From positions 558,001-622,000 of the forward strand of contig CAWDDG010000008.1 in NCBI GenBank assembly GCA_963801065.1: DNA of 64,000 nucleotides, in the 5' to 3' direction. The first letter of the stretch is position 1. The number at the start of each line of letters is the position of its first letter. Shown here piece after piece: positions 15,472 to 23,499 of this stretch. Below the pieces are notes generated by a model, which was not told the DNA's origin, did not search any database, and worked only from the letters and a program-made list of their open reading frames with translations. The position numbers and the translations under genes were made by a program. The DNA is from CAWDDG01 sp963801065 (lineage in GTDB: Bacteria > Actinomycetota > Actinomycetes > Jiangellales > Jiangellaceae).

Positions 15472-17061
15472 GTGAGCAAGCCCGTCGTCCTGATCGCCGA
15501 AGAGCTGTCGCCGGCCACCGTCGACGCATTCGGTCCCGACTTCGAGATCCGCTACTGCGACGGCGCCGACCGGGTGGCCTTGCTGCCAGCGCTCGCAGAT
15601 GCCGAGGCGTTGCTCGTCCGCAGCGCCACCCGGGTGGACGCCGAGGCGATCGCTGCGGCGCCACGCCTCAAGGTGATCGCGCGGGCAGGCGTGGGCTTGG
15701 ACAACATCGACGTCAGGGCGGCCACCCACGCAGGTGTCATGGTCGTCAACGCCCCCACCGCAAACATCGTCAGTGCGGCCGAGCTGGCCGTCGGGTTGCT
15801 GCTCGCAACGGCGCGCAACATCGCGCCCGCCAACGCGGCACTGCGGGCTGGGGAGTGGAAGCGCAGCAAGTACGCCGGCGCCGAGCTGTACGAGAAGGTC
15901 GCCGGCATCGTCGGCCTCGGGCGAATCGGCATCCTGGTCGCGCAGCGGCTCTCGGCATTCGGGATGAGGGTCATCGCGTACGACCCCTACGTCCCGGCCG
16001 CGCGGGCCGCCCAGATGGGGGTCCGAAGCGTCCCTCTCGAGGAGCTGCTGCGCGAGAGCGACTTCATCTCCGTCCACCTGCCGAAGACACCGGAGACGGT
16101 CGGCTTGATCGGCGATCATGCATTGTCACAGGTCAAGCCGACGGTGCGCATCATCAATGCAGCCCGCGGTGGAATTGTCGACGAGCACGCTCTGGCGCTC
16201 GCCCTCAAGGAAGGCCGGGTCGCCGGCGCCGGCATCGACGTCTTCGCCAGCGAGCCGTGCACCGACTCACCGCTGTTCGACTTCGACTCCGTGGTCGTCA
16301 CACCGCACTTGGGCGCGTCGACAACCGAAGCGCAGGAGAAGGCCGGTGTTGCGGTCGCGCGATCGGTTCGGCTCGCGCTCGCCGGCGAACTGGTGCCTGA
16401 CGCGGTCAACGTCAAGGGTGGTGCGATCGCCGAGGACGTCCGGCCCGGGATCCCACTGGCCGAGAAGCTCGGCCGTATCTTCACCGCGCTGGCCGGCGGT
16501 GTCGCCACGCAGCTCGACGTCGAGGTCCGTGGCGAGATCACCGAGCACGACGTCAAAGTCCTCGAGCTGGCCGCCCTCAAGGGCGTGTTCTCCGATGTCG
16601 TCGAGGACCCGGTGACGTACGTCAACGCCCCGGTGATCGCGGCCGACCGGGGTGTCGCCGTGCGGCTGGTCACCGACGAGGACTCGCCGGACTACCGCAA
16701 CCTGGTGACGTTGCGCGGCGTCCTCGCCGACGGTCGGCCGGTCTCGGTGTCCGGGACGCTATCGGGCCCACGGCACGTGGAGAAGCTCGTCGAGGTGCTC
16801 GGGTACGACATCGAGGTGCAGCCGAGCGACCACATGGCCTTCCTGCGTTACGACGACAAGCCCGGCGTCGTCGGAACTGTCGGCCGGGTGCTGGGCGATG
16901 CCGGTGTCAACATCGCCGGCATGCAGGTCAGCCGCGACACGAAGGGTGGCCACGCCATGGTCGCCATGACCGTCGACCAGGCGATCCCACCGCAGGTTCT
17001 CGACGACATCGTCTCCGCCATCGGCGCCGAATGGGGCCGGACCGTGGACCTCGAGGCCTGA
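15472..17061 (+). CDS. serA: D-3-phosphoglycerate dehydrogenase
   Basis: A 529-residue long-form SerA, first enzyme of serine synthesis. N-terminal catalytic and NAD domains: IARAGVGLDNIDV, GIVGLGRIGILVAQRL, INAARGGIVDEHAL, the catalytic His in TPHLGAST. Then the ASB intervening domain and a C-terminal ACT domain (LRYDDKPGVVGTVGRVLGDAGVNIAGMQVSR) that binds serine. GTG at 15472 gives the usual SKPVVLIAEELSP start; ATG at 15442 is possible. It follows ilvC, as in many actinobacteria. Confidence 0.96.
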   Translation: MSKPVVLIAEELSPATVDAFGPDFEIRYCDGADRVALLPALADAEALLVRSATRVDAEAIAAAPRLKVIARAGVGLDNIDVRAATHAGVMVVNAPTANIVSAAELAVGLLLATARNIAPANAALRAGEWKRSKYAGAELYEKVAGIVGLGRIGILVAQRLSAFGMRVIAYDPYVPAARAAQMGVRSVPLEELLRESDFISVHLPKTPETVGLIGDHALSQVKPTVRIINAARGGIVDEHALALALKEGRVAGAGIDVFASEPCTDSPLFDFDSVVVTPHLGASTTEAQEKAGVAVARSVRLALAGELVPDAVNVKGGAIAEDVRPGIPLAEKLGRIFTALAGGVATQLDVEVRGEITEHDVKVLELAALKGVFSDVVEDPVTYVNAPVIAADRGVAVRLVTDEDSPDYRNLVTLRGVLADGRPVSVSGTLSGPRHVEKLVEVLGYDIEVQPSDHMAFLRYDDKPGVVGTVGRVLGDAGVNIAGMQVSRDTKGGHAMVAMTVDQAIPPQVLDDIVSAIGAEWGRTVDLEA

Positions 17062-17106
17062 TCAGCAATCTCGGCATCCGAGACTGCTGTCCGCTCCCGG
17101 AGACAG

Positions 17107-17128
17107 TTGGATGTCCTAGGAGTAGCGT
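17107..17128 (+). promoter_or_regulatory. candidate promoter of the leuB leader with shared TTGGAYGTCCTAG motif
   Basis: TTGGATGTCCTAG lies just before TAGCGT at 17123-17128, a likely -10 box. A closely similar TTGGACGTCCTAG occurs ahead of ilvE (18738). The near-palindromic GGAYGTCC core makes it a candidate operator. The leader peptide ATG follows 11 bases after the -10. Confidence 0.45.
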
Positions 17129-17138
17129 CCCCCGGGTT

Positions 17139-17186
17139 ATGTCGTGGTCGGTACTGATCCTTCGCCGCCGCGACGGGTCCCGATAG
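17139..17186 (+). CDS. probable leader peptide of the leuB region
   Basis: A 15-codon frame, ATG at 17139 to TAG at 17186, encodes MSWSVLILRRRDGSR with the run Val-Leu-Ile-Leu. It starts right where a leaderless transcript from the TAGCGT box would begin and has no ribosome-binding site. Its last codons overlap the first arm of a strong hairpin (17168-17204). This mirrors the ilvB and cimA leaders, so attenuation by branched-chain amino acid supply is likely. leuB is about 400 bases away, which is long. Confidence 0.55.
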   Translation: MSWSVLILRRRDGSR

Positions 17187-17309
17187 GCCGGCTCCCCGTC
17201 GCGGAGGTTCGGCGTTCCCGCTGGCCGACCCGAACTGACGAGGGACACCCGCGATCCGGGCCCTCCGCCGGACTGCACGGCGCCGCCACCAGCTGGCTCC
17301 GTCCGGCGG
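17168..17309 (+). ncRNA. structured leader RNA between serA and leuB
   Basis: Two strong inverted repeats are visible. CCGCGACGGG (17168-17177) pairs perfectly with CCCGTCGCGG (17195-17204). CCGCCGGAC (17265-17273) pairs perfectly with GTCCGGCGG (17301-17309). GTTCGG and CCGAAC near 17207 and 17230 can form another arm. No classic T-run follows. I do not recognise a known riboswitch family. The simplest reading is an attenuator region working with the leader peptide, or a stand-alone small RNA. Confidence 0.45.
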
Positions 17310-17358
17310 CACCGCTCCCCGTCGACATGAAGACACGCGACGAACCTGGAGCACGATC

Positions 17359-17442
17359 ATGACCGAGGAACAACAGAACGCTCAGCACGCGCTGCAGGAG
17401 GCGATGGACCGCCGCGACAACGGCGGCGAAACCGGTCACTGA
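17359..17442 (+). CDS. possible 27-residue small protein
   Basis: ATG at 17359 with GGAG at 17348-17351 opens a frame of 27 codons ending at 17442. The product begins MTEEQQNAQHALQEAMDRRD and is strongly hydrophilic, likely helical. It lies after the structured leader and 146 bases before leuB. I do not recognise it. It may be a true small gene or chance; the good ribosome-binding site is the main support. Confidence 0.35.
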   Translation: MTEEQQNAQHALQEAMDRRDNGGETGH

Positions 17443-17588
17443 GCACACGCGGCGACAGCAGGGCCCGCGCCTACGGGGGAGGTGCGGGCTCCTGGCCGTC
17501 CGCCGGCTGTCCGGCCAGCCGATGGACGATGTCCGGATTGCGGGACAGCCGTACCGCATCCCGGGACGGGCGTCGTACCGTGACGCGC

Positions 17589-18632
17589 ATGTCGAGCAGC
17601 ATCAACCTGGCCGTCATCCCCGGTGACGGAATCGGTCCCGAGGTCGTTGCCGAAGGGCTGAAGGTCCTCGAGGCTGTCCTGGCGGGCTCGGACACGAAGG
17701 TCGAGAGAACGTCCTATGACCTGGGCGCCCGCCGGTGGCACGCGACTGGTGAGACGCTGCCCGACATCGTGCTGGACGAGCTGCGCGGCCACGACGCGAT
17801 CCTGCTCGGTGCGGTGGGCGACCCGAGCGTGCCCAGCGGCGTGCTCGAGCGCGGACTGTTGCTCCGGCTCCGGTTCGAGCTCGACCACTACGTGAACCTG
17901 CGGCCGGCACGGCTGTTCGAGGGCGTGCCGACTCCGCTGCGCGACCCCGGGGAGGTCGACTTCGTCGTCGTCCGTGAGGGCACCGAAGGCCCGTACGTCG
18001 GCAACGGCGGCGCCGTGCGCGTCGGCACGTCCCAGGAGATTGCCAACGAGGTCAGCGTCAACACCGCGTTCGGGGTCGAGCGGGTCGTCCGCGACGCGTT
18101 CGCCCGTGCCTCTGCTCGCCCCCGCCGCAAGCTCACGTACGTCCACAAGCACAACGTCCTCGTCCACGCGGGACACCTGTGGCGGCGGACGGTCGAGCGA
18201 GTCGGGCGGGAGTTTCCGGCCGTCACAGTCGACTATCTGCATGTCGACGCGGCGACGATCTTCCTCGTCACCGATCCCGCGAGATTCGACGTCATGGTGA
18301 CCGACAACCTGTTCGGCGACATCCTCACCGACCTGGCGGCCGCGATCACGGGAGGCATCGGCCTTGCCGCCAGCGGAAACATCAACCCGGACCGAACGGC
18401 ACCATCGATGTTCGAGCCGGTGCACGGCTCGGCACCGGACATCGCCGGCCAGGGGGTGGCCGACCCGACCGCGACGGTCCTGTCGGTGGCTCTCCTGCTC
18501 GACCATCTCGGCTTTGCCGAGGCATCGCGACGGGTCGAGGAGGCGGTCGCCGCCGACCTCGCGGCGCGTGGGACTGCGAAGCGCCGTACGGTCGAGATCG
18601 GCGATGCGCTCGCCGCCCGAGTATCCGGATGA
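17589..18632 (+). CDS. leuB: 3-isopropylmalate dehydrogenase
   Basis: A 347-residue NAD-dependent decarboxylating dehydrogenase, third step of leucine synthesis. Motifs: LAVIPGDGIGPEVVAEGLKVLE, GAVGDPSVPSGVLERGLLLRLR (substrate loop), VREGTEGPYVG, the metal site VTDNLFGDILTDLAAAITGGIGLAASGNINP and FEPVHGSAPDIAGQGVADPTA. Start at ATG 17589. The gene probably also serves citramalate-derived isoleucine synthesis given cimA nearby. Confidence 0.96.
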   Translation: MSSSINLAVIPGDGIGPEVVAEGLKVLEAVLAGSDTKVERTSYDLGARRWHATGETLPDIVLDELRGHDAILLGAVGDPSVPSGVLERGLLLRLRFELDHYVNLRPARLFEGVPTPLRDPGEVDFVVVREGTEGPYVGNGGAVRVGTSQEIANEVSVNTAFGVERVVRDAFARASARPRRKLTYVHKHNVLVHAGHLWRRTVERVGREFPAVTVDYLHVDAATIFLVTDPARFDVMVTDNLFGDILTDLAAAITGGIGLAASGNINPDRTAPSMFEPVHGSAPDIAGQGVADPTATVLSVALLLDHLGFAEASRRVEEAVAADLAARGTAKRRTVEIGDALAARVSG

Positions 18633-18727
18633 GCAGCGGCCCCAAGGGGCCGCGGGTCACGCCTGAAAGGGCATGGCGGCTCGACGCCGTCGCACTGATC
18701 GGTGATGCCTGCAACGCCCACAGCGGG

Positions 18728-18756
18728 TAGCGTTCGGTTGGACGTCCTAGTAGTTG
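18728..18756 (+). promoter_or_regulatory. candidate ilvE promoter and operator
   Basis: TAGCGT at 18728-18733 is a likely -10 box. TTGGACGTCCTAG starts at 18738, at the expected transcription start, and repeats the motif found before the leuB leader. GGAGG at 18759-18763 then serves ilvE translation. Confidence 0.45.
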
Positions 18757-18771
18757 ATGGAGGTAGGCGCG

Positions 18772-19875
18772 ATGACCGCGACGGCGCAGCGGCTGGAGTT
18801 CACGACGACCCTGGCGCCGAACCCGGTACCCGCCCAGCGCCGCGCCGATGTCCTGGCCAACCCCGGGTTCGGACAGTCGTTCACCGACCACATGCTGACG
18901 GCGACGTGGACGCCGGACGCCGGCTGGCACGACGCCGGCGTGCGCCCGTATGCGCCGCTCACCCTCGATCCGGCCACCGCGGTGCTGCACTACGCGCAGG
19001 CGATCTTCGAGGGCCTGAAGGCCTACCGGCACTCGGACGGCTCGATCTGGACGTTCCGCCCCGAGGTCAACGGCGCACGCTTCATGCGGAGCGCCCGGCG
19101 GATGGCGCTTCCCGACCTGCCGGTCGAAGCGTTCGTCGAGGCGGTCGACCTGCTGGTACGCACCGATGCCGTGTGGGTGCCGCCGGCGCCCGATGGCGAG
19201 GCGAGTCTCTACGTGCGGCCGTTCATGTTCGCCTCCGAGGTGTTCCTCGGTGTGCGTCCGGCCAAGCAGGTTACGTTCTGCGTCATCGCGTCACCTGCGG
19301 GTGCGTACTTCTCGACCGGTGTCAAGCCCGTCAGCATCTGGCTCTCGGGCGACTACACGCGCGCGGCCCCCGGGGGCACCGGCGCAGCGAAATGCGCTGG
19401 CAACTACGCCGCAAGCCTGATCGCCCAGCAGGAGGCACTCGAGCACGGCTGCGACCAGGTCTGCTTTCTCGATGCGGTCGAGCGCCGCTGGGTCGAGGAG
19501 CTCGGCGGCATGAACCTCTACTTCGTTCACGCCGACGGATCGATCGTGACGCCGGAGCTCACCGGAACGATCCTCGAGGGAGTCACCCGAGCGTCGATCC
19601 TCGAGCTCGCGGGCGACCTCGGCCACAAGGCGGACGAGCGCCGGGTCAGCGTCGAGGAGTGGCGGGAGGGCGTCGAGTCAGGCGAGATCACGGAGGTGTT
19701 CGCGTGCGGGACAGCCGCCGTGATCACTCCGCTCGGCCGGCTCGCCTGGGACGGCGGCGAGCTTCCCATGGGCGACGAGTCCGGAGCCGTGACCCAGCGG
19801 ATCCGCTCGGCCCTGCTCGATCTGCAGTACGGCCGGGCGGCTGACACCCATGGTTGGCTGCACCGCGTCGTCTGA
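18772..19875 (+). CDS. ilvE: branched-chain amino acid aminotransferase
   Basis: A 367-residue fold-type IV PLP enzyme performing the last step of Val/Leu/Ile synthesis. Landmarks: DPATAVLHYAQAIFEGLKAYRHSDG, YVRPFMFASEVFLGVRPA, the PLP Lys in GGTGAAKCAGNYAASL, VEELGGMNLYFV, TGTILEGVTRASILELA and FACGTAAVITPLG. ATG at 18772 is chosen because GGAGG lies eight bases upstream; TTG/ATG codons at 18754-18757 are less likely. Convergent with the GNAT gene downstream. Confidence 0.95.
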   Translation: MTATAQRLEFTTTLAPNPVPAQRRADVLANPGFGQSFTDHMLTATWTPDAGWHDAGVRPYAPLTLDPATAVLHYAQAIFEGLKAYRHSDGSIWTFRPEVNGARFMRSARRMALPDLPVEAFVEAVDLLVRTDAVWVPPAPDGEASLYVRPFMFASEVFLGVRPAKQVTFCVIASPAGAYFSTGVKPVSIWLSGDYTRAAPGGTGAAKCAGNYAASLIAQQEALEHGCDQVCFLDAVERRWVEELGGMNLYFVHADGSIVTPELTGTILEGVTRASILELAGDLGHKADERRVSVEEWREGVESGEITEVFACGTAAVITPLGRLAWDGGELPMGDESGAVTQRIRSALLDLQYGRAADTHGWLHRVV

Positions 19876-19896
19876 CGGCAGGCGGGTGGAGGTACG

Positions 19897-20394
19897 TCAC
19901 CGCAGGATGAGCTCGAGTTCGAGCTCGTGTCGGATCGGAATGCCGTCATGCTCCAGGGGGATCGACGGCTTCAGCTCGGCCCGCGACCGGGTCACGGCGT
20001 CACGGTGGAGGGCCACCAGGTCGAAGCCGCGCCGCTGGTAGAACCGCAGAGCATCGGTGTTGTCGTTGGTCGTGATCAACCAGAGACGGTGCGCACCGGC
20101 CGCCCGGGCCGCAGCCTCGATGGCATGCAGCAGCACCGTGCCGACACCACGTCCGGCCATCGTCGCGTCGATCGTGACGACCTCCCACACGTCACCGGCG
20201 GCATGGAAGGTCAGCAGCCCGGCCGGGTCGCCGCCGACCAAGGCAACGAATCCGGGAAGCCATGTCGCGTCACGGAGCACGCCGTGCGCCGCGACGGACG
20301 TCGAGCCCCACGACTCGGTGAGGATCCGTTCGACCAGTTCGCGGTCTCCGGGGTCGAGCGGCCTGACGTCCACGATGTGGTCAGCGGGTCTCAC
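19897..20394 (-). CDS. GNAT-family N-acetyltransferase
   Basis: About 165 residues with a GNAT core: VDVRPLDPGDRELVERILTESWG, VGGDPAGLLTFHAAGDVWEVVTIDATMAGRGVGTVLLHAIEAAARAAGAHRLWLITTNDNTDALRFYQRRGFDLVALH. The Q/RxxGxG/A acetyl-CoA loop is seen as MAGRGVGT. GTG at 20394 is my preferred start; ATG codons at 20439 or 20445 would extend it by up to 17 residues and overlap the cimA leader on the other strand. The substrate is not known. Lies between ilvE and cimA on the opposite strand. Confidence 0.85.
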   Translation of the reverse strand: MRPADHIVDVRPLDPGDRELVERILTESWGSTSVAAHGVLRDATWLPGFVALVGGDPAGLLTFHAAGDVWEVVTIDATMAGRGVGTVLLHAIEAAARAAGAHRLWLITTNDNTDALRFYQRRGFDLVALHRDAVTRSRAELKPSIPLEHDGIPIRHELELELILR

Positions 20395-20407
20395 AGGCGT
20401 CGATCGT

Positions 20408-20452
20408 ATGGCAGGCTCGGACGCGATGTCCTTCCGCATGATCATTACGTAG
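20408..20452 (+). CDS. leader peptide of cimA
   Basis: A 14-codon frame, ATG 20408 to TAG 20452, encodes MAGSDAMSFRMIIT, ending in Ile-Ile-Thr codons just before the stop. A shorter form starts at ATG 20426. A terminator hairpin follows at 20487 and then cimA, whose product feeds isoleucine synthesis, so the Ile codons fit an attenuation sensor. Caution: ATGATCAT is nearly palindromic and also supplies candidate starts for the GNAT gene on the other strand. Confidence 0.6.
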   Translation: MAGSDAMSFRMIIT

Positions 20453-20486
20453 GCGCGCCGGCCCGAGATCCATCGCCAGGCGCGCA

Positions 20487-20513
20487 GACCCTTCGCATCC
20501 GCGAGGGGTCTTT
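20487..20513 (+). terminator. attenuator terminator hairpin of the cimA leader
   Basis: GACCC (20487-20491) pairs with GGGTC (20506-20510), with added pairing of CTTCGC/GCGAG inside, followed by TTTCG. Its sequence and position resemble the ilvB attenuator. It lies 20 bases before the cimA ATG. Confidence 0.7.
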
Positions 20514-20532
20514 CGCATTGCAGGGGAAGCCC

Positions 20533-22122
20533 ATGGACCCGGATCGGTTCCACGTCTACGACACCACGCTGCGCGACGGCGCTCAGCAGGAAGGCCTGTC
20601 GCTCTCGGTGCAGGACAAGCTGTCGATCGCCCGCCATCTGGACGAGCTCGGCGTCGGATTCATCGAGGGCGGCTGGCCCGGCGCGAATCCCAAGGACACC
20701 GAGTTCTTCCGGCGGGCGCAGACCGAGCTCGGACTTCGGCACGCGACGCTGGCGGCGTTCGGTGCGACCAGGCGGCCGAACGTCGGCGTCGAGGACGATC
20801 CGCTGGTGCGTGCGCTGGTCGAGGCAGATACACCGGTCGTCACGCTCGTCGCCAAGAGCCATACCGGGCACGTGGAGCGCGCTCTGCGGACGACGCTCGA
20901 GGAGAACCTGGCGATGGTGCGAGACACGGTGGCCTTCTTGGTGGGGCAAGGCCGCCGTGTCTTCCTCGACGCCGAGCACTTCTTCGACGGGTACCGGCGC
21001 GACGCGGCGTACGCGTTGGCGGTCGTGCGGACCGCCGCCGAGGCCGGCGCCGAGCTCGTCGCCTTGTGCGACACCAATGGCGGGCTGTTGCCCGACGACG
21101 TCGGCGAGGTCGTCGCCGCCGTGAAGGACACCGCTGGCATCAGGCTCGGCATCCACTGCCACAACGACACGGGCTGCGGGGTGGCGAACTCGCTGGCGGC
21201 CGTCGACGCGGGAGCGACGCACGTCCAGGGAACTCTCAACGGATACGGCGAGCGGACCGGCAATGCCGACCTGGTCACCGTCGTCGCCAACCTCGAGCTC
21301 AAGCTCGGCCTGTCCGTGCTGCCGGAGGGCAAGCTTCGCGAGGCGACCCGGATCGCCCACGCGGTGTCCGAGGTCACCAACGTCGTGCCGTACTCGCGCC
21401 AGCCCTATGTCGGCGCCAGCGCGTTCGCCCACAAGGCCGGCCTGCACGCGAGCGCCATCAAGGTCGACCCGGGCCTGTACCAGCACGCAGACCCGCAGAG
21501 CGTGGGCAACGACATGCGGATGCTGGTCTCGGACCTGGCCGGGCGCGCCAGCATCGAGCTCAAAGGCCGCGAACTCGGGTACGACCTGTCGGCGGACCGC
21601 GAACTCGTGTCCCGGGTGACCCAGCGGGTGAAGGAGCTCGAAGCGGCCGGCTACACGTTCGAGGCGGCCGACGCGTCGTTCGAGCTGCTGCTCCGGGAGG
21701 AGGTGGAGGGCGCGCGGCCGGAGTTCTTCGAGGTGGAATCGTGGCGGGCGATCACCGAGTCGCGCCCTGGCGGCGACGCGCCGAGCGAGGCGACCGTCAA
21801 GCTGCGCGCCGGGGGAGAGCGGGTCGTCGTGACGGGCGAGGGCAACGGTCCGGTCAACGCACTCGACCATGCGCTCCGGCTCGCCATCGGCCGGCTCTAC
21901 CCGGAGATCGACAAGCTGGAGCTGATCGACTTCCGGGTGCGGATCCTCGACGCCGCGCACGGCACCGACGCGGTCACCCGCGTGCTCGTCGAGATCACCG
22001 ACGGCAAGACGTCGTGGGAGACCGTCGGGATCGGCGCGAACATCATCGAGGCTTCCTGGGAAGCACTGGTCGACGGCGTCACCTACGGCCTGCTCCGCCA
22101 AGGCGCCGACTTGCCCGGCTGA
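20533..22122 (+). CDS. cimA: (R)-citramalate synthase
   Basis: A 529-residue member of the LeuA/CimA family that condenses pyruvate and acetyl-CoA to citramalate for threonine-independent isoleucine synthesis. It starts FHVYDTTLRDGAQQEGLSLSVQDKLSIA and has GWPGANPKDTEFF, ALCDTNGGLLPDDV, HCHNDTGCGVANSLAAVDAGATHVQGTLNGYGERTGNADL, a LeuA-type communication region with VGASAFAHKAGLHASAI, and the C-terminal LeuA dimer (allosteric) domain. The GWPGANPKD and GERTGNADL motifs fit CimA rather than LeuA. GGGGAAG precedes ATG 20533. Confidence 0.92.
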   Translation: MDPDRFHVYDTTLRDGAQQEGLSLSVQDKLSIARHLDELGVGFIEGGWPGANPKDTEFFRRAQTELGLRHATLAAFGATRRPNVGVEDDPLVRALVEADTPVVTLVAKSHTGHVERALRTTLEENLAMVRDTVAFLVGQGRRVFLDAEHFFDGYRRDAAYALAVVRTAAEAGAELVALCDTNGGLLPDDVGEVVAAVKDTAGIRLGIHCHNDTGCGVANSLAAVDAGATHVQGTLNGYGERTGNADLVTVVANLELKLGLSVLPEGKLREATRIAHAVSEVTNVVPYSRQPYVGASAFAHKAGLHASAIKVDPGLYQHADPQSVGNDMRMLVSDLAGRASIELKGRELGYDLSADRELVSRVTQRVKELEAAGYTFEAADASFELLLREEVEGARPEFFEVESWRAITESRPGGDAPSEATVKLRAGGERVVVTGEGNGPVNALDHALRLAIGRLYPEIDKLELIDFRVRILDAAHGTDAVTRVLVEITDGKTSWETVGIGANIIEASWEALVDGVTYGLLRQGADLPG

Positions 22123-22123
22123 G

Positions 22124-22870
22124 TCAGTCGGCGAGGGTGTGCTCGGCGTAGGGGCGAACCCGCTGGCCAGCGCCGTGGCCTGGGTACCACGTGCAGGCGA
22201 CGCCAAAGGCGAACACGCGGCCGGTGGCGATGACGCGCCGCACGGCGTCGAAGACCGGTTCGAGCCCGGGACCGTTGGGCGCCGGGAATCGCAGGCCCGG
22301 CAGTTCCGTGGGGTCGACCACGTCGAGGTCGACATGCAGGTAGAGCGGCCCGTCCGGTAAGACGTCGGCGGTGATCTCCTCGACGGGGCACCTGCCGATC
22401 GCCGAGCTTGCGAGGTAGTCCTCCTCGGGCGGGTCGAGGTCTCGGGCGTCGACCAGCAGCACTCGTTCCTCCGCGATCGGATCCATGCCGAGCGACTCCG
22501 CGATCAGCTCGGGTCGGTAGCCGGTGAGGACGCGGAGCGGCATTCCGCCGAGATAGCCCGACGCCGTGGTCTCGAGCGTCTGGACGTCGCCGTGCGCGTC
22601 GAACCAGATGATCGCGGGATCGAGCCCCGCCCGTTGGAGGCCGGCGACGGTGCCGATCGACGTCGTGCAGTCTCCGGACATCACGACAGCATGTCCGCCG
22701 CGTTGCACAGTGCTGGCAACCGATGCGGCCACGAAGTCGTAGAGAACCGCCATGCGGCGCCAGGGATCGCCCTGCGGCAGCTCGGCCGTGATCGTCGAGT
22801 CCGGCGTCAGGACGACGTCCAAGTCCGGGAGGTGCTCATCGAGGTGGTAGGGGACAAGGGCCCGCGTCAC
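22124..22870 (-). CDS. arginase/agmatinase/formiminoglutamase-family protein
   Basis: A 248-residue ureohydrolase-fold protein. The metal-binding motifs are recognisable: GDCTT (in place of the usual GGDHS), IIWFDAHGDV and YLHVDLDVVDP. The first motif has Asp-Cys instead of Asp-His, so metal binding at that site may differ and the substrate is uncertain. GTG start at 22870. The following remnant on the same strand ends at this start. Confidence 0.85.
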   Translation of the reverse strand: MTRALVPYHLDEHLPDLDVVLTPDSTITAELPQGDPWRRMAVLYDFVAASVASTVQRGGHAVVMSGDCTTSIGTVAGLQRAGLDPAIIWFDAHGDVQTLETTASGYLGGMPLRVLTGYRPELIAESLGMDPIAEERVLLVDARDLDPPEEDYLASSAIGRCPVEEITADVLPDGPLYLHVDLDVVDPTELPGLRFPAPNGPGLEPVFDAVRRVIATGRVFAFGVACTWYPGHGAGQRVRPYAEHTLAD

Positions 22871-23223
22871 ATCAGAACACTATCGATGCCGTGGGTCAGC
22901 GCGATCGGCCTGTGAGCAGCGCGATGGCGGCAAGCACTGCGAGCGCTGACCGTGACATGCCGTTCTGTGGCACTGGACGATGTGGCGGAAGTGTGATCAC
23001 GCCCCTCGGAGGCGACCCAGAACACGATCACGTCGCGGTAGCGCTCCCCGGTCTCGGGGTTGATCGCGTCCGGCCGGGGATTGCGGAAGAAGATGAACGA
23101 CTTCCCGCCCACTTGGTAGACCGGATTGTCGTCAGTTCGCTGGTCGACGGTGACATGTGGCATGGCGAGAGCCAAGTCGTGCACGTCCTCGATCCGGGCT
23201 GTCCGGCTCCCGTCGTCCGACAC
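22867..23223 (-). pseudogene. truncated MmcQ/YjbR-family gene
   Basis: From GTG 23223 the reading frame matches the start of MmcQ/YjbR-like proteins (RTARIEDVHDLALAMPHVTV, DNPVYQVGGKSFIFFRNPRPDAINPETGERYRDVIVFWVASEG). After about residue 77 the similarity stops and a Ser/Thr/Arg-rich tail of no known type runs to 22867. Full-length family members continue for about 45 more residues. Most likely a 3' truncation with chance read-through; an active short protein is less likely. Confidence 0.65.
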
Positions 23224-23289
23224 ACTGCCAGGGTAGGCGGCAGCGTTCGGTCGGGCACACGTCACGGTCAGGCCGCGAGAACTCCGGGT

Positions 23290-23400
23290 AGGCCGATTGG
23301 CACGCTGAACCGCTGTTAATGGCACGCTCAACCGCTGCTCCAGCGCCCGATTTGGTCAGGTATGTGGAGGACTCCGGCGTGCCATTGCCCCTCGGGACGC
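23290..23400. repeat. copy A of a dispersed repeat
   Basis: GATTGGCACGC then CTGTTAATGGCACGC and AGCGCCCGATTTGGTC with GTATGTGGAG. Diverged relatives occur at about 61421-61500 (CTGTCAATGGCACGC, AGCGCCCGACTTGCTC, GTATGTGGAG) and about 50547-50575 (GATTGGCACGC, CTGTTAAT). It fills the gap between the MmcQ remnant and the FAH gene. Confidence 0.6.
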
Positions 23401-23499
23401 GACACACGAGCGGTACCGCGTCAAGGCCTTCGCCGGGCGGAGCGCAGGGCAGGGTGGTCTATGTGATCAATCCCTGGGAGGCGCCGGTACGCTCGCGCC

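Noticed and set aside
17144..17362. 72-codon frame between serA and leuB
   Set aside because: It runs through strong hairpins, has no ribosome-binding site and no similarity; the short leader peptide in another frame fits better.
19897..22335. 812-codon minus-strand frame opposite cimA, joined to the GNAT gene
   Set aside because: Only the last 165-180 codons match the GNAT family; the rest is antisense to cimA.
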